This document shows positions 57,583-64,000 of a stretch of DNA of 64,000 bases, in pieces; the first letter of the stretch is position 1, and each line of letters starts with the position of its first letter. A program made the position numbers and the translations under genes. The stretch spans positions 558,001 to 622,000 of the forward strand of contig NZ_JACSCH020000003.1 of assembly GCF_014451325.2 (NCBI RefSeq), written 5' to 3'. The stretch is from Streptomyces sp. CB02980. GTDB lineage: Bacteria > Actinomycetota > Actinomycetes > Streptomycetales > Streptomycetaceae. Under the pieces are notes generated by a model, which saw nothing but the letters and a program-made list of their open reading frames with translations, ran no database searches and had not been told where the DNA came from.

Positions 57583-57999
57583 TCAGTCCTGACGGGGTCC
57601 TGCTTCGTCGACCGGCCTGATGACCACCGCGTACTCCGGGGCGCCGGCCGGCTGCGGGCAGCGGGCGACCTGGGCGGCGATCTCCGTCACGCGCTCCAGG
57701 GAGGCGCAGTCGAGGAGCCAGTAGCCCGCGATGACCTCCTTGGTCTCCGCGTAGGGGCCGTCCGTGACGACGGGTCCGCCGTCGCCGTCCACCGTCACGA
57801 AGCGGGTCGTGGACGGGGCCGCGAGGCCCTGGCCGTCGAGCATCTCGCCCTTCGCCGTCAGCTCCTCGTTGATCGCGTTCATGTGCTCGAACATCGCCTT
57901 GAGGTCCGGCTTGGTCCAGGCGGGGCTGCTGTCGGTGGGGTTGCCCACCATGGCCTCGTAGTCGGCCTGACTGCCCTGCACCATCACCAGGTACTTCAT
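57583..57999 (-). CDS. YciI/DGPF-family protein
   Basis: A 138-residue YCII-related ferredoxin-fold protein: MKYLVMVQGSQADYEAM, the DGPYAETKEVIAGYWLLDCASLERVTEIA motif (DGPF type) and a C-terminal PEYAVVIRPV strand. ATG 57999 has GAGGAGG at 5 nt, so the six extra residues of the longer frame are dropped. In actinobacteria such genes are often followed by an ECF sigma factor gene; none is here. Confidence 0.88.
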   Translation of the reverse strand: MKYLVMVQGSQADYEAMVGNPTDSSPAWTKPDLKAMFEHMNAINEELTAKGEMLDGQGLAAPSTTRFVTVDGDGGPVVTDGPYAETKEVIAGYWLLDCASLERVTEIAAQVARCPQPAGAPEYAVVIRPVDEAGPRQD

Positions 58000-58142
58000 G
58001 ACGTCCTCCTCGCTCATCGTTCTCGGCTTCCTGGGCGTACCGCCTCTCGCAGGACAGTCGGAGCGGAAGACCGGTTCTCGACACCGCGCGGGCAGCGGCC
58101 GGAAAAACCGGAGAAATCACCCGCCCGCCCCATGATTCCGGT

Positions 58143-58772
58143 GTGAACGCCTTCAGCTACTCCGCCGCCTTCATCACCTTCTTCTCCGTCGTCGGCCCCC
58201 CGAAGGTCCTCCTCGCCTTCGCCGGCCTCGCCCAGGTCCATCCCGTGAGCCAGATGCGGACCATCGCCCTCATCTCCTCCGGCGCGGCCGTCCTCGTCGG
58301 CCTGGTCATGGGCATCACGGCCCCGTGGCTGCTGGACGTCTTCCACATCAGCACCCCGGCACTCCAGCTCGCGGGCGGCGTCATCTTCTTCATCTACGCC
58401 GTCGGGCTCGTCCTCGGTCTCCATCTCGGCTCCAACACCACCCACCAGGACGCCCCCGACCTGGTCAGCGGCGTGCGCGAGCTGCTCATGCCGTACGTGG
58501 TGAGTCCGCTCGCCATGACGGCCGTGCTCATCGAGGCGGCCGCCCGCGACTCCTTCAGCTGGCGCTCGACCGTCGTCGGCGCGTACGTCTCCGTCATCGC
58601 GCTCGACCTGATCTGCGTCGTGCTGCTCGCCCGCGTCCTGCGCCGCACCCACCACGCCACGATCGAGCTCCTCGGCCGTCTGCTCGGCCTGCTGCTCGCG
58701 GCCGTCGGCGTGGACCTGGTCCTGGACGGCCTCTCGGAACTGGGCGTCCCGGGCCTGTACCTGCGCAAGTGA
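58143..58772 (+). CDS. MarC-family integral membrane protein
   Basis: A 209-residue protein with six transmembrane helices of the MarC (UPF0056) family: FSYSAAFITFFSVVGPPKVLLAFAGL, FHISTPALQLAGGVIFFIYAVGLVLG, YVVSPLAMTAVLIEAA, LLGRLLGLLLAAVGVDLVLDGL. Once thought to give multiple-antibiotic resistance, its function is now considered unknown. GTG start, promoter region shared with the divergent YciI gene. Confidence 0.88.
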   Translation: MNAFSYSAAFITFFSVVGPPKVLLAFAGLAQVHPVSQMRTIALISSGAAVLVGLVMGITAPWLLDVFHISTPALQLAGGVIFFIYAVGLVLGLHLGSNTTHQDAPDLVSGVRELLMPYVVSPLAMTAVLIEAAARDSFSWRSTVVGAYVSVIALDLICVVLLARVLRRTHHATIELLGRLLGLLLAAVGVDLVLDGLSELGVPGLYLRK

Positions 58773-58800
58773 GGGGAGGGGAGGCGAGGGTAGGGGAAGG

Positions 58801-58955
58801 GCACGGGCTCAGGCGCCGGGGGCACCGGCTCAGGCGCCGGGGGCACCGGCTCAGGCGCCCGGGACACCGGCTCAGGCGCCCGGGACACCGGCTCAGGCGC
58901 CCGGGGCACCGGCTCAGGCACCAGGGGCACCGGCTCAGGCGCCCAACTCCCGTTC
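58801..58955. repeat. 21-bp tandem array overlapping the winged-helix gene stop
   Basis: About seven copies of a 21-bp unit with the core CACCGGCTCAGGCGCC. In the minus-strand gene frame every copy contains an in-frame TGA; the gene ends at the TGA of the copy nearest to it. Confidence 0.88.
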
Positions 58956-60152
58956 CAGCGGCGTACGGAACCTGGGCGTCACCCGTACGTCCCCGACCCA
59001 CCCCGCGAGCCGCTCCGCCTCCGCGCCGATCGCCCGCCCGGCCGCCGCGCCCACGTCCGTCAGGAGCCGGTGGATGATCTCGCCGTCCGGGCGCTGAGCC
59101 CACCCGCCGACGATCCGGCCGTCCCACCACACCGTCGGCCCGATGTTCTCGCTGCGGTCGTACAGCGCCGCCCGGTGCTCCGGGTCCAGGTACCAGTCAC
59201 GCGCCTGCCAGCCCATCGCCGTCGGATCGAGCGCGGGCAGCAGCGCCGCCCACGGCTCGGGCTCCGCCACCCGCTCCGTCACGGGGTCGAGGTCGTCCGG
59301 CAGGACGAAACCGGTCCCCTCGTCGAGGGTCACCGGCAGCGCCCCGACGGCGGCGAGCGCCCCGCGCACATCCGTCACCTTCCACCCCGTCCACCACTTC
59401 AGATCCGCCTCGGTGGCGGGCCCGCAGGCCCGGAGCCACCGCTGGATCAACTCGGCGCGCGCCGTGGCCGGATCGAGCGCGGAAGCCGGCCCGGAACGGG
59501 CATCGGCGGGACGCGCCCAACGGAACTGGCTGGACGTCCACGTGCCCTGAGGCCGGCCCCGTACGATCCGCCCCTCCATGCCGAGCACCCGCAGCACCCG
59601 GCTCGCGACGGACTGGACGCCCCCCTGCCGCGTGCCCTTCGCGTACAGATACGTCGATCTCAACGCCGGTACGGCTCTGCCGAGTTCGGCGCCGGTCGCC
59701 TCGCCCCGTACGGCCAGCTCGGCGAGGACGAGCCGCTCGGTCTCCGCCAGCCACGCGGCGTCGAAGTCGCTGCCGGCCGCCAAGTGCTGGATCAGCGTGG
59801 TGCGCTCGCGGACGGCGGCCGGGTCGCTCGTCGAGGTCTGGACCGCGGGGGCGAGCGCGGCGGGGAAGACGAAGACCGTGTGCCGCATGCCGTGCATCCG
59901 GACCAGCGACCGGTCCTCGTACAACGCCCGCTCGACCTCCGCCACGGGCCCGGCCTTCCCGGCCAGCCGCGCCCCCACGGCGAGGAACACGCTCGCCGGG
60001 TCGGTCCCGTGCAGGGCGACGAGCGCCCCCGCGACCTCCTCCGCCGACCCGGCCCGGACACTCCCGGCCAGCCGGTGCCGCACCCCGAGCCGCGCCCTGC
60101 GCTCGGCGGCGTCGATCGTCCTCGTCCTCGTCTCACCCATGCGGCCAAGCAT
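58935..60152 (-). CDS. Winged-helix DNA-binding domain protein (HTH_42, YcaQ-related)
   Basis: A 405-residue protein of the HTH_42 family; relatives such as YcaQ/AlkX-type proteins act as DNA glycosylases on cross-links. Landmarks: RHRLAGSVRAGSAEEVAGALVALHGTDPASVFLAVGARL, DRSLVRMHGMRHTVFVFP, FRWARPADARS, and WWDGRIVGGWAQRPDGEIIHRLLTDVG. The start at 60152 or Met 60140 cannot be settled; it lies 4 bp from the stop of the upstream hydrolase gene, so the two form an operon. The C-terminus ends in a tandem repeat. Confidence 0.85.
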   Translation of the reverse strand: MLGRMGETRTRTIDAAERRARLGVRHRLAGSVRAGSAEEVAGALVALHGTDPASVFLAVGARLAGKAGPVAEVERALYEDRSLVRMHGMRHTVFVFPAALAPAVQTSTSDPAAVRERTTLIQHLAAGSDFDAAWLAETERLVLAELAVRGEATGAELGRAVPALRSTYLYAKGTRQGGVQSVASRVLRVLGMEGRIVRGRPQGTWTSSQFRWARPADARSGPASALDPATARAELIQRWLRACGPATEADLKWWTGWKVTDVRGALAAVGALPVTLDEGTGFVLPDDLDPVTERVAEPEPWAALLPALDPTAMGWQARDWYLDPEHRAALYDRSENIGPTVWWDGRIVGGWAQRPDGEIIHRLLTDVGAAAGRAIGAEAERLAGWVGDVRVTPRFRTPLERELGA

Positions 60153-60156
60153 GGCC

Positions 60157-60957
60157 TCAGACGCGGACAGGAACGAGGAAATCCGTCACGGTCTCCACGA
60201 ACTCGTCCTCCTTCTCGAAGAAGACGACATGACCGGCGTCGATCTCCGCGTACGCGCTGCCGCCGATCGCCGCGTGCAGCTCCCGGCTGTTCTCCACCGG
60301 GACGGTGGCGTCCTGCGCGCACCCCACGACCAGCGTCGGCGCCGTGATCCGCGGCAGCAGCGCCCGGATGTCGACCTCCAGGTCGAGCGCCACGTGCCGC
60401 AGGGTGCCCGGGGTGGGCGGCATGTTGGGGATGAGCGCCTCGACGCCCTCGCGGCCGACGGAGTTGAGGAACCCGCGGCTGAACCCGGTCATGGTGACGC
60501 TCCGCCCGAAGCCGGCCGGGTCGAACTCCCCGAGTCGCTGCCAGAGCGTGAACAGGTTCCGCAGGTACTCGTCGCCTTCGGTGTACGCCCACCCCGCGAC
60601 CAGGACGAGCCGGTGGACCAGGTCGGGGCGGAGGGCGGCGACGGCCGCCGAGACCGGGGAGCCCATGGAGAAGCCGAGCAGGTCGACGGGTCCGGTGCCC
60701 GCGTCCTCGATCACGGCGATCACCTGCGCGGCGAGCGACTCGACGGTCAGCGGACCGCCGTCGTCGACGGTCCGGTCGGCGCCGGACAGATCGAGCGTGA
60801 TGACCGTACGGCCGGTGGCGAAACGGGGCGCGGTCTGCCCCCAGTTGACGACGGCGCCACCGGAGCCGGTGCCGTGGACGAGGAGAAGGGCGGGCCCGGC
60901 GCCCGAGCCCTCGACGTCGTAGCGGACCAGGGCGGTGCCGACGGTGACGGTGGCCAT
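60157..60957 (-). CDS. Alpha/beta hydrolase
   Basis: A 266-residue hydrolase. LLLVHGTGSGGAVVNWGQTAPRF (oxyanion), nucleophile LLGFSMGSPVSAAVA (Ser about 108), Asp in GCAQDATVPVENS, His in IDAGHVVFFEKEDEF. ATG 60957 has CTGGAG at 7 nt; the upstream 16 residues of the longest frame are dropped. Divergent from the MmyB-type regulator at 61276, across a 22-bp repeat array. Substrate unknown. Confidence 0.88.
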   Translation of the reverse strand: MATVTVGTALVRYDVEGSGAGPALLLVHGTGSGGAVVNWGQTAPRFATGRTVITLDLSGADRTVDDGGPLTVESLAAQVIAVIEDAGTGPVDLLGFSMGSPVSAAVAALRPDLVHRLVLVAGWAYTEGDEYLRNLFTLWQRLGEFDPAGFGRSVTMTGFSRGFLNSVGREGVEALIPNMPPTPGTLRHVALDLEVDIRALLPRITAPTLVVGCAQDATVPVENSRELHAAIGGSAYAEIDAGHVVFFEKEDEFVETVTDFLVPVRV

Positions 60958-61094
60958 GCGTGTGCTCCAGGGGGTGGGTCGGGATGGGGTGTCGTTGGCC
61001 GACACCCAGAACCCTGCCGCCCACCGGAGACAGACGGGAGAGCCCTTCCGACCCTGGGATCGGCAGTCCCTGGATGGCCTCGGGGAGACGTGCG

Positions 61095-61222
61095 AGGGTG
61101 TTGCCCGGGCCGGGTGATGGTGTTGCCCGGCGGGGCGGAGGTGCTGCTCAGGCGCGGCGGAGGTGCTGATCAGGCTGGGCGGAGGTGCTGCTCAGGCCGG
61201 GCGGAGGTGCTGCTCAAGCCGC
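61095..61222. repeat. 22-bp tandem array in divergent promoter region
   Basis: Four good copies of GCGGAGGTGCTGCTCAGGC plus 3 nt start at 61135, 61157, 61179 and 61201, preceded by two diverged copies (GTGTTGCCCGG type) with the same spacing. Confidence 0.85.
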
Positions 61223-61275
61223 GGGAGGGCCCTGAGAAGCTGCTCCTGACGAGGGTCCGGAAGGATGATGACCAT

Positions 61276-62127
61276 ATGACGACGATCGACCGCCGCGAGC
61301 TCGCCGACTTCCTCCGACGCGCCCGCGACCGGGTCCGTCCGCAGGACGCGGGTCTCCCGGTGGGGCCCAGGCGCCGTACGCCCGGACTGCGCCGCGAGGA
61401 GGTCGCCCAGCTGGCCGGGATGTCCGCCGACTACTACATCCGCCTGGAGCAGGCCCGCGGCCCGCAGCCCTCGCCGCAGATGCTCGCCTCGCTCGCCCGC
61501 GCGCTGCGGCTCGGCACCGACGAGCGCGACCACCTGCACCTCCTGGCAGGGCACCGGCCGCCGGCGGGCCCCATGGCCGGCGACCACGTCTCACCCGGGC
61601 TGCTCCACCTCCTGGACCAGCTGCGGACGACGCCTGCGCAGGTCCTGAGCGACCTGGGGGACGTGCTCGCGCAGAACGAGATGGCCCGCGCGCTGCTCGG
61701 CGGGGTGTGCACGGTGTCGGAGCACGGCCGGAACGTGGTGTGGCGCTGGTTCGCCGATCCGGAGTCCCGGACGTCGTACCCGGCCGAAGAGCACGCGTAC
61801 CACAGCCGCCTCCATGTCGCGGATCTGCGCGCGGCGTTCGGCCGCCGCTCGGGCGATCCGGCGGTGACCCGGCTGGTGGAGCGGCTGCGCGGGGCGAGCG
61901 AGGAGTTCGCGGAGCTGTGGGAGCGGCACGAGGTGGCGGTCCGCAGGCACAACCGGATGCGGGTCGCGCACCCGGTGATCGGCCCGGTGGACCTGGACTG
62001 CCAGGTGCTGCTCGCCCCGGAGGGCGAGCAGCGGCTCGTCCTGTTCACCCCGCCGCCGGGCACGGACACGGGGAGCCGGCTCGCGCTGCTCGGTGTGGTG
62101 GGCACGGAGCAGTTCACGAAGGGGTGA
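61276..62127 (+). CDS. XRE/MmyB-type transcriptional regulator
   Basis: A 283-residue regulator. N-terminal helix-turn-helix: LADFLRRARDRVRPQDAGLPVGPRRRTPGLRREEVAQLAGMSADYYIRLEQARGPQPSPQMLASLARALRL. C-terminal MmyB ligand domain (PAQVLSDLGDVLAQNEMARALLGG...VIGPVDLDCQVLLAPEGEQRLVLFTPPPGTDTGSRLALL), related to PAS-like domains that may bind fatty-acid-like ligands. It usually regulates a divergent oxidoreductase or hydrolase gene; here the alpha/beta hydrolase fits. ATG 61276 with AAGGA at 10 nt. Confidence 0.92.
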   Translation: MTTIDRRELADFLRRARDRVRPQDAGLPVGPRRRTPGLRREEVAQLAGMSADYYIRLEQARGPQPSPQMLASLARALRLGTDERDHLHLLAGHRPPAGPMAGDHVSPGLLHLLDQLRTTPAQVLSDLGDVLAQNEMARALLGGVCTVSEHGRNVVWRWFADPESRTSYPAEEHAYHSRLHVADLRAAFGRRSGDPAVTRLVERLRGASEEFAELWERHEVAVRRHNRMRVAHPVIGPVDLDCQVLLAPEGEQRLVLFTPPPGTDTGSRLALLGVVGTEQFTKG

Positions 62128-62214
62128 CGGGTCCGGGCGGCCACAGCCACCCGGGCGGCCCCGGCAGTCGCGCCAGTTACGCCAGTCGCGATAGCCCCGA
62201 CAGCCGCGACGGGA

Positions 62215-62255
62215 TCAGCCGTCACAGCCGTCACAACGGTCACAACGGTCACAAC
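62215..62255. repeat. 9-bp tandem repeat between convergent genes
   Basis: Copies of GTCACAACG in a row, preceded by CAGCCGTCACAGCCGTCA, between the MmyB-type gene and the aldo/keto reductase. Confidence 0.75.
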
Positions 62256-62269
62256 GGCACCAGGGAGCC

Positions 62270-63328
62270 CTACCCGGCCGCCCGCTCCTCCAACGGCCGC
62301 CGCCGCAGCGCGGGCTGGGTGAGGAAGGGCGGCTGCCAGGCGCCGTCCGCGCGGTAGAGGTTCGTGCCCGGCGGCACGATCGCGTCGATCCGGTCCAGGA
62401 CCTCGTCCGTGAGGACGACGGGCGCGCCCTTCAGCAGACCCTCCAGCTGCTCCATCGTCCGCGGCCCGATGATGACGGAGGTCACGGCCGGGTGCGAGGC
62501 GGCGAAGGCGAGGGCGAGCTCGGGCAGGGAGCAGCCGATCTCGTCGGCGAGGGCGATGAACTCCTCGACGGCGTCGAGCTTGGCGGCGTTGCCGGGGAGC
62601 GCCGGGTCGAAGCGGTGCGGGGTGAGCGCGGCGCGCCCGCGGGTGAGGTCGATCGGCTGCCCCTTGCGGTACTTGCCGGTGAGGAAGCCGGAGGCGAGCG
62701 GAGCCCAGGTCAGGACGCCCATCCCGTACCGCTGGGCGACGGGCAGGACGGAGGCCTCGACGCCCCGTGCGAGCAGCGAGTACGGCGGCTGCTCGGAGCG
62801 GAAGCGGCGCAGGCCGCGCCGTTCGGCGACGGCATGGGCCTCGACGATCTCCTCGGCGGGGAACGTGGAGCAGCCGAATGCCCGGATCTTGCCCTGGCCG
62901 ACGAGGTCGCCGAGGACGTCGAGGGTCTCCTCGATGTCCGTGCGGTGGTCGGGCCGGTGGACCTGGTAGAGGTCGATCCAGTCGGTGCCGAGCCGCTTGA
63001 GGCTGTTCTCGACGGCCCGGGTGATCCAACGACGGGAGAGACCACCCCGGTTGGGGCCCTCGCCGCCGACGGGGAAGTACACCTTGGTGGCGAGGACGGT
63101 CGCGTCCCGCCGGCTGGAGTCGCGCAGTGCCTTGCCGACGATCTCCTCGGACTCGCCGGAGGAGTACATGTCGGCGGTGTCCACGAAGTTGATGCCCCGG
63201 TCGAGGGCGGCGTGGATGACACGTATGGAATCCGCGTGGTCAGGATTGCCGACGGCGCCGAACATCATCGTGCCGAGGCAGTACGTACTTACTTCGAACC
63301 CGGTCCCGCCGAGTACCCGATAGCGCAT
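62270..63328 (-). CDS. Aldo/keto reductase
   Basis: A 352-residue NADPH-dependent reductase with a TIM barrel. Catalytic tetrad: Asp and Tyr in INFVDTADMYSSGESE, Lys in VLATKVYFP, His in DLYQVHRPDHRTD. GCSTFPAEEIVEA, QPPYSLLARGVE and SVIIGPRTMEQLEGLL are family landmarks. It stands alone between repeat-containing gaps. Substrate unknown; this clade acts on aldehydes and sugars. Confidence 0.92.
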   Translation of the reverse strand: MRYRVLGGTGFEVSTYCLGTMMFGAVGNPDHADSIRVIHAALDRGINFVDTADMYSSGESEEIVGKALRDSSRRDATVLATKVYFPVGGEGPNRGGLSRRWITRAVENSLKRLGTDWIDLYQVHRPDHRTDIEETLDVLGDLVGQGKIRAFGCSTFPAEEIVEAHAVAERRGLRRFRSEQPPYSLLARGVEASVLPVAQRYGMGVLTWAPLASGFLTGKYRKGQPIDLTRGRAALTPHRFDPALPGNAAKLDAVEEFIALADEIGCSLPELALAFAASHPAVTSVIIGPRTMEQLEGLLKGAPVVLTDEVLDRIDAIVPPGTNLYRADGAWQPPFLTQPALRRRPLEERAAG

Positions 63329-63394
63329 GGGCGCACTCTAGGAATTCGAGTGCACTCCAAGGCAAGGGCATGAGTGCGGCGCCCTGGACCGCCG

Positions 63395-63472
63395 TGGCCG
63401 ACGGAGGCCGACGGAGGCAGACGGAGGCAGACGGAGGGCCTACGGAGGCTCGACGGAGGTCCGATGGAGGCG
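63395..63472. repeat. 9-11-bp GACGGAGGC repeats
   Basis: Seven imperfect copies of GACGGAGGC(A) lie between the aldo/keto reductase start and the stop of the partial hydrolase gene. Confidence 0.75.
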
Positions 63473-63491
63473 GCCCTGACGCCCCGACGCC

Positions 63492-64000
63492 CTAAGCCGC
63501 CGTGGGTCGGCCCGTCGGAGGAGACGTGGCGCCGCCGTCCGCAAGGAAGCCGACGATCAGCCGGTGCAGGACCCCGGGCCGCTCCAGGTGCACGTCGTGG
63601 CCGGTGCCGGGCAGGCTGGTGCCGTGCAGCGCGGGCCGGCGGCGGACCATCTCCGCGTACTCCTCGCTGCCGATGATCCCGCCGTGTTCGCCCTGACCGA
63701 GGACCACGAGGGTGGGGCAGGTGATGGCGGCCCACTCGTCCCAGAAGGCGCGGGTGGCGTTCTCGTCGAGGGACCGGACCATGACCTCGGGGTCGAAGCG
63801 CGGCCACAGCCCGTCGGCCCGCTCCTCGAGCCCGCGTGCCCAGCCCTCGCCGACGGAGTCCGTGCCGCCGCCGAGGTACGCGACGGCCGCCGCCCGTGAG
63901 GGGAACGGCACCGGCCAGGCCCGCAGCCAGCCGCCGATCTGTTCCTGGACGCCGGGGTTCGCCCCGTCGGGCCCGGCCTCGACGAGGACGACGGCGCGCG
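63492..64000 (-). CDS. Alpha/beta hydrolase (5' end outside window)
   Basis: The C-terminal 169 residues of a hydrolase; the reading frame is open to the right edge (VVLVEAGPDGANPGVQEQIGGWLRAWPVPFPSRAAAVAYLGG), so the in-frame GTG at 63911 is internal. The acid (CPTLVVLGQGEHGG) and the catalytic His (GTGHDVHLERPGVLHRLI) are visible; the nucleophile lies outside the window. Probably an epoxide-hydrolase/haloperoxidase-type esterase, not further assigned. Confidence 0.85.
   Translation of the reverse strand, partial: RAVVLVEAGPDGANPGVQEQIGGWLRAWPVPFPSRAAAVAYLGGGTDSVGEGWARGLEERADGLWPRFDPEVMVRSLDENATRAFWDEWAAITCPTLVVLGQGEHGGIIGSEEYAEMVRRRPALHGTSLPGTGHDVHLERPGVLHRLIVGFLADGGATSPPTGRPTAA

Noticed and set aside
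59578..61275. Long plus-strand frame leading into the MmyB-type gene
   Set aside because: It is antisense to the winged-helix and hydrolase genes. Only the part from ATG 61276 has family similarity and a ribosome-binding site.

Overview
The window is a piece of Streptomyces chromosome. Evidence for this: very high G+C with strong third-position G/C bias, many GTG starts, 4-bp ATGA gene overlaps, and typical Streptomyces families (SigF-type sporulation sigma factors, an SSI protease inhibitor, MmyB-type regulator, BRO-N protein, UvrA-like drug-resistance protein). The block sigN-sigF, Dabb protein, small membrane protein, tadA, tadA-associated protein and upp matches my memory of the S. coelicolor SCO4034-SCO4041 neighbourhood, so most of the window looks like chromosomal core. 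No rRNA, CRISPR array, insertion sequence or complete prophage was seen.

Layout. 1-3.2 kb: end of an HtrA-like protease, tRNA-Ser(TGA), an MT0933-type small protein, a macro-domain hydrolase and a small secreted protein. 3.3-8.3 kb: a five-gene operon resembling the mycobacterial igr operon for the last steps of steroid side-chain degradation (two acyl-CoA dehydrogenases, ChsH2-like, ChsH1-like, Ltp2-like). 8.3-16.9 kb: a DUF1906 protein, a SigE-family ECF sigma factor, an acyl-CoA ligase, a 1,317-residue PAS/degenerate-kinase/receiver protein and an SSI-family inhibitor. 17.2-21.8 kb: tRNA-Ser(GCT), tRNA-Arg(ACG), a PH-domain protein, a BRO-N protein, a DUF2797 protein, a monooxygenase-like protein and an amidohydrolase. 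21.8-27.7 kb: response regulator, histidine kinase, GT2-GtrA and GT39 genes. 27.7-34.7 kb: two drug-efflux modules (MFS+TetR, MarR+MFS), a TetR and an SDR. 34.7-43.1 kb: lipoprotein, tandem sigN/sigF, tadA, upp and small conserved genes, with tRNA-Ser(CGA). 43.2-49 kb: HerA-like ATPase, M28 peptidase, HhH-GPD protein, prolyl aminopeptidase and a small hydrolase. 49-57 kb: UvrA-like protein divergent from a TetR, a TetR divergent from wrbA, a CsoR/CstR-type regulator, and a TetR divergent from an MFS pump. 57-64 kb: GNAT, YciI, MarC, winged-helix, hydrolase, MmyB-type regulator, aldo/keto reductase and a partial hydrolase.

Two themes stand out. First, regulator/target pairs carry readable operators: a 21-bp-arm inverted repeat that covers the ribosome-binding site of an MFS gene; a 12-bp word shared between that promoter and the uvrA-like/TetR intergenic region; paired MarR boxes; two AAACGGA-N6-TCCGTTT-type sites before wrbA; and an operator on a probably leaderless MFS promoter. 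Second, short tandem repeats are frequent and non-random. They occur as in-frame linkers or tails inside proteins (ChsH2 linker, two TetRs, GT39, amidohydrolase) and as arrays that start at or just after stop codons (macro, sigma, GNAT and winged-helix genes and others). The 3'-end minisatellite pattern and the pentapeptide linker splitting the two ChsH2 domains are the least expected features.
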